DNA from: Williamsia sp.
Lineage (GTDB): Bacteria > Bacteroidota > Bacteroidia > Chitinophagales > Chitinophagaceae
Assembly (NCBI GenBank): GCA_015069695.1
Contig: JADCRZ010000051.1
Location: forward strand, 1-38,923
Direction: 5' to 3'
Length of the DNA stretch: 38,923 nucleotides
The notes below the pieces were generated by a model, which searched no databases, was not told the DNA's origin, and was given only the letters and a program-made list of their open reading frames with translations. Shown here in pieces: positions 8,207 through 14,740 of this stretch (positions within the stretch are counted from its first letter, which is position 1; each line of letters starts with the position of its first letter). The translations under genes and the position numbers were made by a program.

Positions 8207-8237
8207 AAGCCCGGGCGTTGAGCCCGGGCTTTCTTTT
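8207..8237 (+). terminator. Intrinsic terminator after the acyl-CoA dehydrogenase gene
   Basis: A perfect 10-bp GC-rich stem (8207-8216 with 8222-8231, core AAGCCCGGGC) and a 5-base loop are followed by a T-rich tail. The tail runs directly into the stop codon of the convergent small gene at 8238. Confidence 0.9.
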
Positions 8238-8414
8238 TTAATCGAGAAAATCATCCTTTCCGGCTGTATTGTATTTATCGAACAGCTTGTCGATAGCGCC
8301 GGCCATTATAGGGAATTCTTCTTTTGCAAATTGCTTGATCACCTCAATGGCTTTTCTTGCCTGCTCATCTGTTAAGCCAGCCTGTTGGTTGAGCCGGCTG
8401 ATCAGTTCTTTCAT
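8238..8414 (-). CDS. Small acidic helical protein, 58 residues
   Basis: This small reading frame starts at ATG (8414) and reads MKELISRLNQQAGLTDEQAR and onward to GKDDFLD. It has a Q-Q-A-G-L-T-x-E-Q-A segment followed by amphipathic helices (KAIEVIKQFAKEEFP, AIDKLFDKY). It resembles small conserved Bacteroidota proteins in which this segment precedes a helical bundle; the family name and function are unknown to me. It lies downstream of clpX on the same strand, beginning 30 bases after the clpX stop, so it could be cotranscribed. Its stop codon sits at the edge of the convergent terminator tail. Codon use looks like that of its neighbours. Confidence 0.75.
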   Translation of the reverse strand: MKELISRLNQQAGLTDEQARKAIEVIKQFAKEEFPIMAGAIDKLFDKYNTAGKDDFLD

Positions 8415-8444
8415 AGAATAATCCAGTTTACTTGTATTGTTTTG

Positions 8445-9683
8445 TTAAGCCACTTTCAGCAGGCTCATCTTGCTCTTCTCAAATTTTTTCTGTGCGTACT
8501 CCAGGGTCAGGTGAATCGCTTTTTCCTTGCCGGAAGGCATCTCGAACATAGCATCGGTTAAAATACTTTCGCAGATAGACCGCAGCCCGCGCGCTCCCAG
8601 CTTATATTCCATGGCTTTGTCCACCATAAAATTCAGCACGTCTTCGTCCATCGTGAGTTTGATACCTTCCAGCTCAAACAAACGGGTGTACTGCTTGATC
8701 AGGGAATTTTTAGGCTCTGTAAGAATAGAGCGGAGTGTGGAAGCATCCAGCGGGTTGAGGAACGTAACTACCGGCAGACGGCCCAGCAGTTCAGGGATCA
8801 ATCCAAAGTTCTTCAGATCCTGCGCATTCACATATTGCAACAGGTTTTTCTTGGCCGCTTCCTGTTGTTCCTTGTTTACGTTGAAACCGATCGCATTGGT
8901 ATTGATCCTTCTGGCAATCACTTTGTCAATGCCGTCAAAAGCGCCTCCGCAGATAAACAGGATGTTTTGTGTATTGATCTTGATCAGCTTTTGTTCCGGA
9001 TGCTTTCTGCCTCCCTGTGGCGGAACCAATACGTCGGTTCCTTCCAGCAGTTTGAGCAGGCCTTGTTGTACGCCTTCGCCGCTTACATCGCGGGTGATAG
9101 AAGGATTGTCGCCTTTGCGGGCAATCTTGTCCAGCTCATCGATGTAAACGATGCCTCTTTCAGCAGCGGTCACATCGTAATTACATACCTGCAGCAGGCG
9201 TGTAAGAATGCTTTCCACGTCTTCACCCACATAACCGGCTTCTGTAAAAACGGTGGCGTCAACAATGGCAAACGGAACATTGAGCAGGCGGGCAATGGTT
9301 TTGGCCAGCAGGGTTTTACCCGTACCGGTTTCACCTACCATGATGATATTGCTTTTTTCAATCTCGACTTCACTGTCACCAGGCTTTTGCTGCAAGCGCT
9401 TGTAGTGGTTGTAAACCGCTACTGCCAGCACCTTTTTTGCTTCATCCTGCCCGATGATGTATTCATCGAGAAACCGTTTCATTTCCATTGGCTTTTTCAC
9501 CGTAAGCTTGAATTGGGAAGACGGTGTGCCGTTGTCGCTGCGGATCATCAGTTCCTGCTCTATAATCTCCCGGGCATGGTCCACACAATTCTCACAGATA
9601 TGCCCTTCCTGGCCGGCGATCAAGATTTTCACCTCATCACGGCTGCGCCCGCAGAAAGAACAATGCAATATATTTTTTGCCAT
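8445..9683 (-). CDS. clpX: ATP-dependent Clp protease ATP-binding subunit ClpX
   Basis: This 412-residue AAA+ unfoldase delivers substrates to ClpP in the cytoplasm. It has the N-terminal zinc-binding domain (C8, C11, C30, C33 in CSFC and CENC), Walker A GETGTGKT, Walker [10 protein letters not shown], the pore loop GYVGED, and the C-terminal domain with LGARGLRSI. The length matches the family. A terminator lies between clpP and clpX, and a -7 promoter element lies just upstream of clpX. It may therefore be transcribed separately from the two clpP genes despite their adjacency. Confidence 0.97.
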   Translation of the reverse strand: MAKNILHCSFCGRSRDEVKILIAGQEGHICENCVDHAREIIEQELMIRSDNGTPSSQFKLTVKKPMEMKRFLDEYIIGQDEAKKVLAVAVYNHYKRLQQKPGDSEVEIEKSNIIMVGETGTGKTLLAKTIARLLNVPFAIVDATVFTEAGYVGEDVESILTRLLQVCNYDVTAAERGIVYIDELDKIARKGDNPSITRDVSGEGVQQGLLKLLEGTDVLVPPQGGRKHPEQKLIKINTQNILFICGGAFDGIDKVIARRINTNAIGFNVNKEQQEAAKKNLLQYVNAQDLKNFGLIPELLGRLPVVTFLNPLDASTLRSILTEPKNSLIKQYTRLFELEGIKLTMDEDVLNFMVDKAMEYKLGARGLRSICESILTDAMFEMPSGKEKAIHLTLEYAQKKFEKSKMSLLKVA

Positions 9684-9701
9684 GTTTGCTTGTTGTAGTT
9701 A

Positions 9702-9709
9702 CAAAGTTA
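9702..9709 (-). promoter_or_regulatory. -7 promoter element of clpX
   Basis: On the minus strand TAACTTTG matches the TAnnTTTG consensus, 18 bases before the clpX ATG. This implies a very short leader. It lies downstream of the clpP terminator, as expected for an independent clpX promoter. The -33 box is not convincing. Confidence 0.45.
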
Positions 9710-9727
9710 TCAACTAAAAAAGATTAT

Positions 9728-9771
9728 CAGCAACAAAAAACCGCTGCATACAGAGCGGTTTTTTGTTGCTG
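9728..9771 (-). terminator. Terminator between clpP and clpX
   Basis: A perfect 18-bp inverted repeat (9728-9745 with 9754-9771) has a GC core AACCGCT/AGCGGTT, an 8-base loop and A/T tracts on both sides. It can terminate in either direction; for the minus strand it ends the clpP transcript. Confidence 0.9.
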
Positions 9772-9837
9772 AAAAAACAACAATTGACAGGATGATGCCT
9801 ATGCGCCCCTATTGGTTGGCACATAGCAGCAACTTAT

Positions 9838-10473
9838 TTAGATTTTATCTACGATCTTGTCAACAATGCCATACTCAATTGCTTTTTTTGCTTCCATCCA
9901 GTAGTCACGATCAAAATCGCGCATAATATGCTCTACTTTTTTGCCGCAGTTATCAGCCAGGATCTTTGCTCCCAGCTCTTTGGCACGCAAGGCCTGCTCG
10001 GCCTGGATTTCTAGGTCGGCGCTTACCCCCTGCATGTATCCGCCCAGGCTTGGCTGGTGGATCATGACTTCACCATGCGGGAAGATATACCGCTTGCCCT
10101 TTTCCCCTCCGCTCAGCAGGATTGAGCCCATCGAGGCCGCCAGTCCCATGCAAATGGTGCTGACCGGACTCTTGATCATCTGCATGGTATCGTACATCAC
10201 AAATCCGCTGGTTACCATGCCACCCGGGCTGTTGATAAAGAACTTGATTTCTTCGCCGGGTTTGTCTGCATCCAGCAGCAGGAGCTTTGTGATCACTTCG
10301 CTGGCTGACTTATCATTTACAACGCCCCAGAGATAAACAGAACGGGTCTCAAAAAAATATTTTTCCATTTTTTTGACCATCATCCTTCCCATCTCGGGCA
10401 TCTTTTCTTCCTTTGGTTCTTCCGGCTCGTCTTCCATGGTAAATGGCCGGATCAGATATTTCGGGTAATCCAT
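9838..10473 (-). CDS. ClpP-type serine protease subunit, divergent paralogue
   Basis: The 211-residue product keeps the full ClpP triad: S114 in MGLAASMGS, H139 in VMIHQPS and D190 in DFDRDYW, with GKRYIFPHGEVMIHQP around the histidine. It differs from the neighbouring clpP in its acidic N-terminal extension (MDYPKYLIRPFTMEDEPEEP and on to about residue 35), replacing the usual short axial-loop N-terminus. It could form its own 14-mer or mixed rings with the canonical ClpP. A TAAGTTTG element 45-52 bases upstream may give it a separate promoter, and a strong terminator follows it. Confidence 0.93.
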   Translation of the reverse strand: MDYPKYLIRPFTMEDEPEEPKEEKMPEMGRMMVKKMEKYFFETRSVYLWGVVNDKSASEVITKLLLLDADKPGEEIKFFINSPGGMVTSGFVMYDTMQMIKSPVSTICMGLAASMGSILLSGGEKGKRYIFPHGEVMIHQPSLGGYMQGVSADLEIQAEQALRAKELGAKILADNCGKKVEHIMRDFDRDYWMEAKKAIEYGIVDKIVDKI

Positions 10474-10518
10474 ATTGTTTTGATTTACAGTTTAATTAGA
10501 TCGGACCGGTGTAAGCCG

Positions 10519-10526
10519 CAAACTTA
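10519..10526 (-). promoter_or_regulatory. Possible -7 promoter element of the second clpP
   Basis: On the minus strand TAAGTTTG matches TAnnTTTG in the 79-base gap between the two clpP genes. No clear TTTG -33 box is seen, so support is modest. Confidence 0.4.
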
Positions 10527-10552
10527 CCGTTCCCTTGGGTTGCGCTGGCTGT

Positions 10553-11260
10553 TTAAATAACGCCTTGTTCCAGCTTCTTTGATTTTTTGGGATTGATCAG
10601 CAGCACTTCATCTACCAGTCCGTATTCCTTTGCTTCTTCACCCGTCAGCCAGTAATCGCGGTCGCAATCTTTTTCTACTTGTTTGTAAGGTTTGCCGGTA
10701 TGGGTGGAGATCACTTCATACAACTCGCGTTTCAGCTTTCTGATCTCTGCTACGGTGATCTCAACATCGGTTGCTTGTCCGCCAATAGCACCGGTGGGCT
10801 GGTGCATCATGATGCGGCTGTGTTTGAGGGCAGTCCTTTTTCCTTTGCTACCGGCGCACATCAGCACAGCGCCCATAGAAGCTGCCATACCTATGCAAAT
10901 AGTAGCTACATCAGGGGTAATATATTGCATGGTATCATACACACCCAGGCCGGAATAAACGCTGCCGCCGGGGCTGTTGATATACATCTGGATGTCGCGG
11001 GTGCGGTCGGTGCTTTCCAGAAAAAGAAGCTGGGCTGTTACAATATTGGCTACTTCGTCGTTGATCGGATAACCCAGGAAAATGATCCTGTCCATCATCA
11101 AACGGCTGTATACGTCCATCACAGCAATGTTCATCGGACGTTCTTCAATGATATTGGGTGTTAAATTATTGACCTGGTATTTTTGATAACCATGGAGTGT
11201 GTTGCTGGAAATCCCCATGTGCTTGACTGCATATTTTTCGAATTCCTGTTGCGTATTCAT
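10553..11260 (-). CDS. clpP: ATP-dependent Clp protease proteolytic subunit ClpP
   Basis: This is the canonical ClpP of the pair, 235 residues. The catalytic triad is S128 (GMAASMGAV), H153 (RIMMHQPTG) and D202 (CDRDYW), and the handle motif INSPGGSVYSGLGVYD is intact. It should form the tetradecameric peptidase chamber used with ClpX. I chose the ATG at 11260; an upstream alternative start (11332) adds 24 residues unlike the family. It sits between trigger factor and the second clpP on the same strand, with the trigger-factor terminator upstream. Confidence 0.95.
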   Translation of the reverse strand: MNTQQEFEKYAVKHMGISSNTLHGYQKYQVNNLTPNIIEERPMNIAVMDVYSRLMMDRIIFLGYPINDEVANIVTAQLLFLESTDRTRDIQMYINSPGGSVYSGLGVYDTMQYITPDVATICIGMAASMGAVLMCAGSKGKRTALKHSRIMMHQPTGAIGGQATDVEITVAEIRKLKRELYEVISTHTGKPYKQVEKDCDRDYWLTGEEAKEYGLVDEVLLINPKKSKKLEQGVI

Positions 11261-11450
11261 AATTTTTTCCTGTTTATGTATGTTGATGTCGATCCTTGAA
11301 AGGGTAAGCAAGATAGGGCATCTTTTTTCCACCCTTGAGCTAAATTATCTTTCAAATCTCTCTCCAAAAAAACAAAAGAACAAAAACCTGACAGACTTGC
11401 ATGTTTGGCAGAAAAATAGGGGATCAGTGAATATAAAATGGCATTTTAAC

Positions 11451-11475
11451 AAAAGAGCCGGCATGGTGCCGGCTC
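11451..11475 (-). terminator. Terminator of the trigger factor gene
   Basis: On the minus strand a 9-bp GC-rich stem (11467-11475 with 11455-11463, GAGCCGGCA type) has a 3-base loop followed by TTTTG, 32 bases after the stop codon. The remaining bases from 11261 to 11450 hold no credible gene and presumably the clpP promoter. Confidence 0.8.
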
Positions 11476-11507
11476 CCTGTATCAAGTAAACAAACTTTTT
11501 ACCAAAA

Positions 11508-12884
11508 TCAATGATGGTGGTGATGTTCTTCCTGTAATTTCCTGAACTCTTCTGCAGTCACTTCTGTTTCAACAGGATGTACCTGTGTTTCGCACCAGGC
11601 AAACACTTTTTCCACTTCCGTGCGCCGGGCTGTATCTTCCACAAATTTCTTGTCTTTCATCATCCGCTGCACATAATCTTCTACCCAGGGCTGATCGAAA
11701 TCAAAACCGGGATTGCCCCTGAAATAACCCATCAGCTGTTCACGGGCGGCAGCTTCAATGTCTTCCCGGCTTACCTCGATCCCGTTCTCCTGGATGATCT
11801 TTTCAGTAATCAGCGACCATTGCAGGCTTTTGACAAAACCCGGATATTCCTTGTCTACCTCTTCCTGTGTTTTTGGAGTGCTTGCAGCGTTCATCAGCCA
11901 GCGCTTGAGAAAGCTTTCAGGAAATTCTATATACACATGATCAGTGAGCTGGTGATAGATCTGGTCGTCTAACTGGTTGCGGCTGGGGCCCTCCCACTGC
12001 TGCGCGATCATCTCTCTTAATTTGTTGCGGAACTCATCTTCGGAAAGAATTTCTTCTCCCGGAAAAACCTTTCCGTAAAACTCGATCCCCATCTCCGGAG
12101 ACTTAGAGCCATTGATTTTTTCAATGGTCAGTTTCAGGCTTTTATCAGCTGCTTCAGGCTCACTCTTGTTGATGCCCACTTCTTTAAAGAAATCTTCTTT
12201 TGCTTTTTCCTCCAGTGCAACAGCCGGTTGAAAAATCAGGGATTCACCCTTGTTTTTGCCCGACAGCTGTTCCCGGAATGAAGGCGTGAAATCTGTGCTG
12301 AAAAAATAATAATTCTGGTTGATGCCGCCTTCGCTTTCTTCCTGTTCTGCTTCTTCCGTTAGCTTCACATTCAGCTCATAATCCTCAGCCGGTACGGTTT
12401 CGGCTTCCGAGAGCACCCGGTGCTGTTTGTGCAGATGATCGGTCTCTTCATTGAGCATGTCGTCAGTAACGGTCACTTTGTATTTCTTGACCTGCATGCT
12501 CCCAAAATCAGGCAGGGATAACTGGGGCTTTAATCCGACTTCAAAAGAAAAAGCGTATTCCGAGGGCTGGTTCATGTCCAGCTTGCTTGGATCGTTTTCG
12601 GCCAGCGGCAAAGGCTGGGCAAAGATTTCCAGCTTTTCCTGCTCCATAAAATCCTGCAGGCTTTTCTCTACCGTTTTGATCACTTCATCTGCAAATACGG
12701 AAGAGCCATACATTTTTTTCACAATGCCGGTTGGTACCATTCCTTTGCGGAAGCCCGGTATGTTTGCTTTCTTAGAGTATGATTTGATTGCTTTTTCAAA
12801 AGAAGGAAGGTAATCGTCCTTTTCTACTTTTACCGTAATTTTCTCGTTAAGCGGTCCGATATTTTCCTTCGTAACGGTAGCCAT
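11508..12884 (-). CDS. tig: Trigger factor, ribosome-associated chaperone
   Basis: This 458-residue chaperone binds nascent chains at the ribosome exit tunnel. The ribosome-docking signature GFRKGMVP is at 44-51. It is followed by a diverged peptidyl-prolyl isomerase region (about 155-250) and the helical C-terminal arms. I chose the ATG at 12884, which gives the conserved MATVTKENIG start; the longer frame from 12923 has an unrelated N-terminus. An oddity is a natural run of five histidines at the very C-terminus (EEHHHHH). It precedes clpP, clpP and clpX, the usual chaperone-protease grouping, but a terminator lies between tig and clpP. Confidence 0.93.
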   Translation of the reverse strand: MATVTKENIGPLNEKITVKVEKDDYLPSFEKAIKSYSKKANIPGFRKGMVPTGIVKKMYGSSVFADEVIKTVEKSLQDFMEQEKLEIFAQPLPLAENDPSKLDMNQPSEYAFSFEVGLKPQLSLPDFGSMQVKKYKVTVTDDMLNEETDHLHKQHRVLSEAETVPAEDYELNVKLTEEAEQEESEGGINQNYYFFSTDFTPSFREQLSGKNKGESLIFQPAVALEEKAKEDFFKEVGINKSEPEAADKSLKLTIEKINGSKSPEMGIEFYGKVFPGEEILSEDEFRNKLREMIAQQWEGPSRNQLDDQIYHQLTDHVYIEFPESFLKRWLMNAASTPKTQEEVDKEYPGFVKSLQWSLITEKIIQENGIEVSREDIEAAAREQLMGYFRGNPGFDFDQPWVEDYVQRMMKDKKFVEDTARRTEVEKVFAWCETQVHPVETEVTAEEFRKLQEEHHHHH

Positions 12885-12945
12885 GTCTGTCTGATTTTGC
12901 TGTTTACAATGGACCGGCGCCATGCACCGGCCTTATTGAGGGCTG

Positions 12946-12953
12946 CAAAGGTA
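12946..12953 (-). promoter_or_regulatory. -7 promoter element of the trigger factor gene
   Basis: On the minus strand TACCTTTG matches TAnnTTTG, 61 bases before the tig ATG. The predicted leader holds an imperfect GC-rich hairpin (about 12911-12933). The -33 box would fall inside the end of the universal-stress gene and is not obvious. Confidence 0.45.
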
Positions 12954-12961
12954 GGGGATTT

Positions 12962-13786
12962 CTAACTCTTATCCAGCAGCACTAGCAAGGGTATGCTGGT
13001 ATGATATACCATTGTTTGGGTATGATGAACACCAAAAAGCCGCTCCAGCAGGTTGTGTTTGTGTACCACCATGGCAAGCATTTCGGGCGAATGGCTTTTG
13101 ATAAACTCATTCAACCCGTTCTCTACATTGCTGGCGTGGATAGAATGATAATGGTAATAGACATTGCTTAAAACAGCTTCCAGCTTCATTTTACCTGTTA
13201 CCTGTTCGGTTGTCAGTCCGTTTTCCCCTTTATCAACATGCACCAGGTGCAGGTCAGCTTTAAAACGGTGAATCAGGGATATCAGGGGCTGGAAACAGTC
13301 AGGATTCATCTTGTAGCTTAGGTCTGTTGCGTATGCGACAGACTTAAAAGGCACAAATTGTACATGCTGGGGGATTACCAGCACAGCGGCACGCTGGCAT
13401 TTGCGGATGGTAGCGGTGGTGGTGCTGCCTAAAAGTTTGTTGAATCCTTCTTCCTGCCGCATACCCATCACCACCAGGTCGATCCCCCGCTCTTTTTCCA
13501 GGTAGCCGATCTCATCAGAAGCAATGCCCATGCGCAGGAGCCATTTAGCGGCCACCCCGCTTTGCAGCGAAATCCTCTCCGCTTCCCTTTGCACGGCTTT
13601 TTCGTTCGAGTGGTGAATTTCATCTGCCGTTTCCAGCACCATCGATAGCTCGGATATAGGTGTGGGCAGCATGTATACATGCAGCAAGATCAGTTCGGCG
13701 CCGGTTTCCCGGCAAAGGGCCGCTGCGTAATCGCCTGCATTTTGCGATACGGCAGACAAATCAGTAGGAACCAGTACAGCTTTCAT
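12962..13786 (-). CDS. Tandem-domain universal stress protein
   Basis: The 274-residue product has two UspA-like domains. The first begins MKAVLVPTDLSAVSQNAGDYA and ends with AAVLVIPQHV near 150; the second begins KSVAYATDLS and ends with IPLLVLLDKS. The first keeps a GSTTTATI segment like the nucleotide-binding turn, although the usual G-x2-G-x9-G spacing is imperfect. The second lacks an obvious site. Two-domain proteins of this type are frequent in Bacteroidota and are linked to stress survival; the exact role is unknown. It is followed on the same strand by trigger factor, which appears to have its own promoter. Confidence 0.88.
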   Translation of the reverse strand: MKAVLVPTDLSAVSQNAGDYAAALCRETGAELILLHVYMLPTPISELSMVLETADEIHHSNEKAVQREAERISLQSGVAAKWLLRMGIASDEIGYLEKERGIDLVVMGMRQEEGFNKLLGSTTTATIRKCQRAAVLVIPQHVQFVPFKSVAYATDLSYKMNPDCFQPLISLIHRFKADLHLVHVDKGENGLTTEQVTGKMKLEAVLSNVYYHYHSIHASNVENGLNEFIKSHSPEMLAMVVHKHNLLERLFGVHHTQTMVYHTSIPLLVLLDKS

Positions 13787-13987
13787 GTGGATGATGTTAA
13801 TGTGGGATGCTCAAGATGTCAATCTCACCGCAAGCAACAACAGGCATGAAATATAAGGCTTTTATAAAGTTTGTAAAAATGGAGTTTACCGGGCGGCCAG
13901 CGTGGCTTTGCCGGCGACCGTTTGTCAAACAGCCGGTTTTACCCACCGTATTTTCTGTAATTTGGCCATCTAAACAAATTTCTGAAT

Positions 13988-14359
13988 ATGAAAACTCATC
14001 AGCTGATAACCATCCTTGTTTTGTGTTTACTGGGTGCCGGTCAATTGTCCGCACAACAAGTAGACAGTTCCAAATACCGCGAATCACAGCGCGAGATCTT
14101 AAAACAACAGGAAAAAGTAAACAAAGCGCAACAGGACCTGATGAAGCAACAGGAGAAATCGCGGAAGGAACAGGAAAAAGCACAGAAAGACCAGGAAAAA
14201 GCACAACGGAAGGCAGAAAAGGCCCAGAAAAAAGTAGAAGACGAACAAAAAGACCTGGAGAAAGAGCAGAAGAAAGCAGAGAAGGCACAAAAAAAAGCCC
14301 AGAAAGAACAGGAGAAGCTGCAAAAAGAACAGGAAAAAATGAACAAGGCAAAGCCTTAG
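13988..14359 (+). CDS. Secreted lysine/glutamate/glutamine-rich coiled-coil protein
   Basis: The 123-residue product has a clear signal peptide (cut near GQLSAQQ, about residue 22) followed by about 95 residues of near-continuous charged helix. The helix is built from variants of K-x-Q-E-K and K-A-Q-K-K (for example KAQKDQEKAQRKAEKAQKK). It probably forms an extended coiled coil or single alpha-helix in the periplasm. I know of no assigned function. Frames on both strands across it are open only because of the repeated codons. A terminator lies 90 bases downstream, inside element B. The 201 bases upstream show no recognisable gene. Confidence 0.75.
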   Translation: MKTHQLITILVLCLLGAGQLSAQQVDSSKYRESQREILKQQEKVNKAQQDLMKQQEKSRKEQEKAQKDQEKAQRKAEKAQKKVEDEQKDLEKEQKKAEKAQKKAQKEQEKLQKEQEKMNKAKP

Positions 14360-14364
14360 CAATT

Positions 14365-14541
14365 TTCTGAACCTTGATTTACAGGATCAGGAGGATTCGG
14401 GGACGTTAGACCATTGATCATCTTGCTGGTGCTTTTTGTCTGAACAACAAAGGAGCGTGTGCGATTGAAAACCGCGGCACGCTCCTTTTTTTCTAAAAAC
14501 AATCCCCGAATCCTCTTAATCCTGTAAATCAAGGTTCAGAA
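14365..14541. repeat. Long inverted repeat, dispersed family (element B)
   Basis: The left arm (14365-14405) and right arm (14501-14541) match at 37 of 41 positions. The left arm matches the left arm of element A (4459-4504) at about 35 of 42. Two differences between A and B (the base after GAACC, and GGATCC versus GGATTC) are matched by complementary changes in the opposite arm. The 95-base interior differs completely from that of A and holds an intrinsic terminator. The right arm ends one base before the tRNA-Leu 3' end. Confidence 0.9.
14449..14492 (+). terminator. Intrinsic terminator nested in element B
   Basis: A perfect 11-bp stem (14449-14459 with 14478-14488, core GGAGCGTG) with an 18-base loop is followed by seven T residues ending at 14492. 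It probably ends the transcript of the coiled-coil gene at 13988-14359. Confidence 0.8.
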
Positions 14542-14542
14542 G

Positions 14543-14624
14543 TGCGGGTGGAGGGACTCGAACCCCCATGCCTCGCGGCGTCAGATCCTAAGTCTGATAC
14601 GTCTACCAATTTCGCCACACCCGC
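14543..14624 (-). tRNA. tRNA-Leu (anticodon UAG)
   Basis: On the minus strand the 82-base sequence folds as a class II tRNA. The acceptor stem is GCGGGTG/CACCCGC, the D-arm contains AAATTGGTAGACG, the anticodon loop is CTTAGGA (anticodon TAG in DNA, reading CUA and related leucine codons), and there is a short variable arm and a T-arm with GGTTCGAGTCC. The discriminator base is A. CCA is not encoded. Its 3' end is immediately followed by element B. Confidence 0.95.
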
Positions 14625-14740
14625 GAACGTTGTACACTTTGGACAGTGCCTTGTTAACAGCACTACAAGTTGTAAAAAGGCCTGCGAAAATAGGCCATTT
14701 CCCATAAAACAAAAACATCTTTTGCGTAAATTCGTAAGGT

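Noticed and set aside
13797-14370. Long overlapping frames on both strands at the coiled-coil gene
   Set aside because: They are open only because the repeated AAG/GAA/CAG codons lack stops in several frames; only 13988-14359 has a signal peptide and start.
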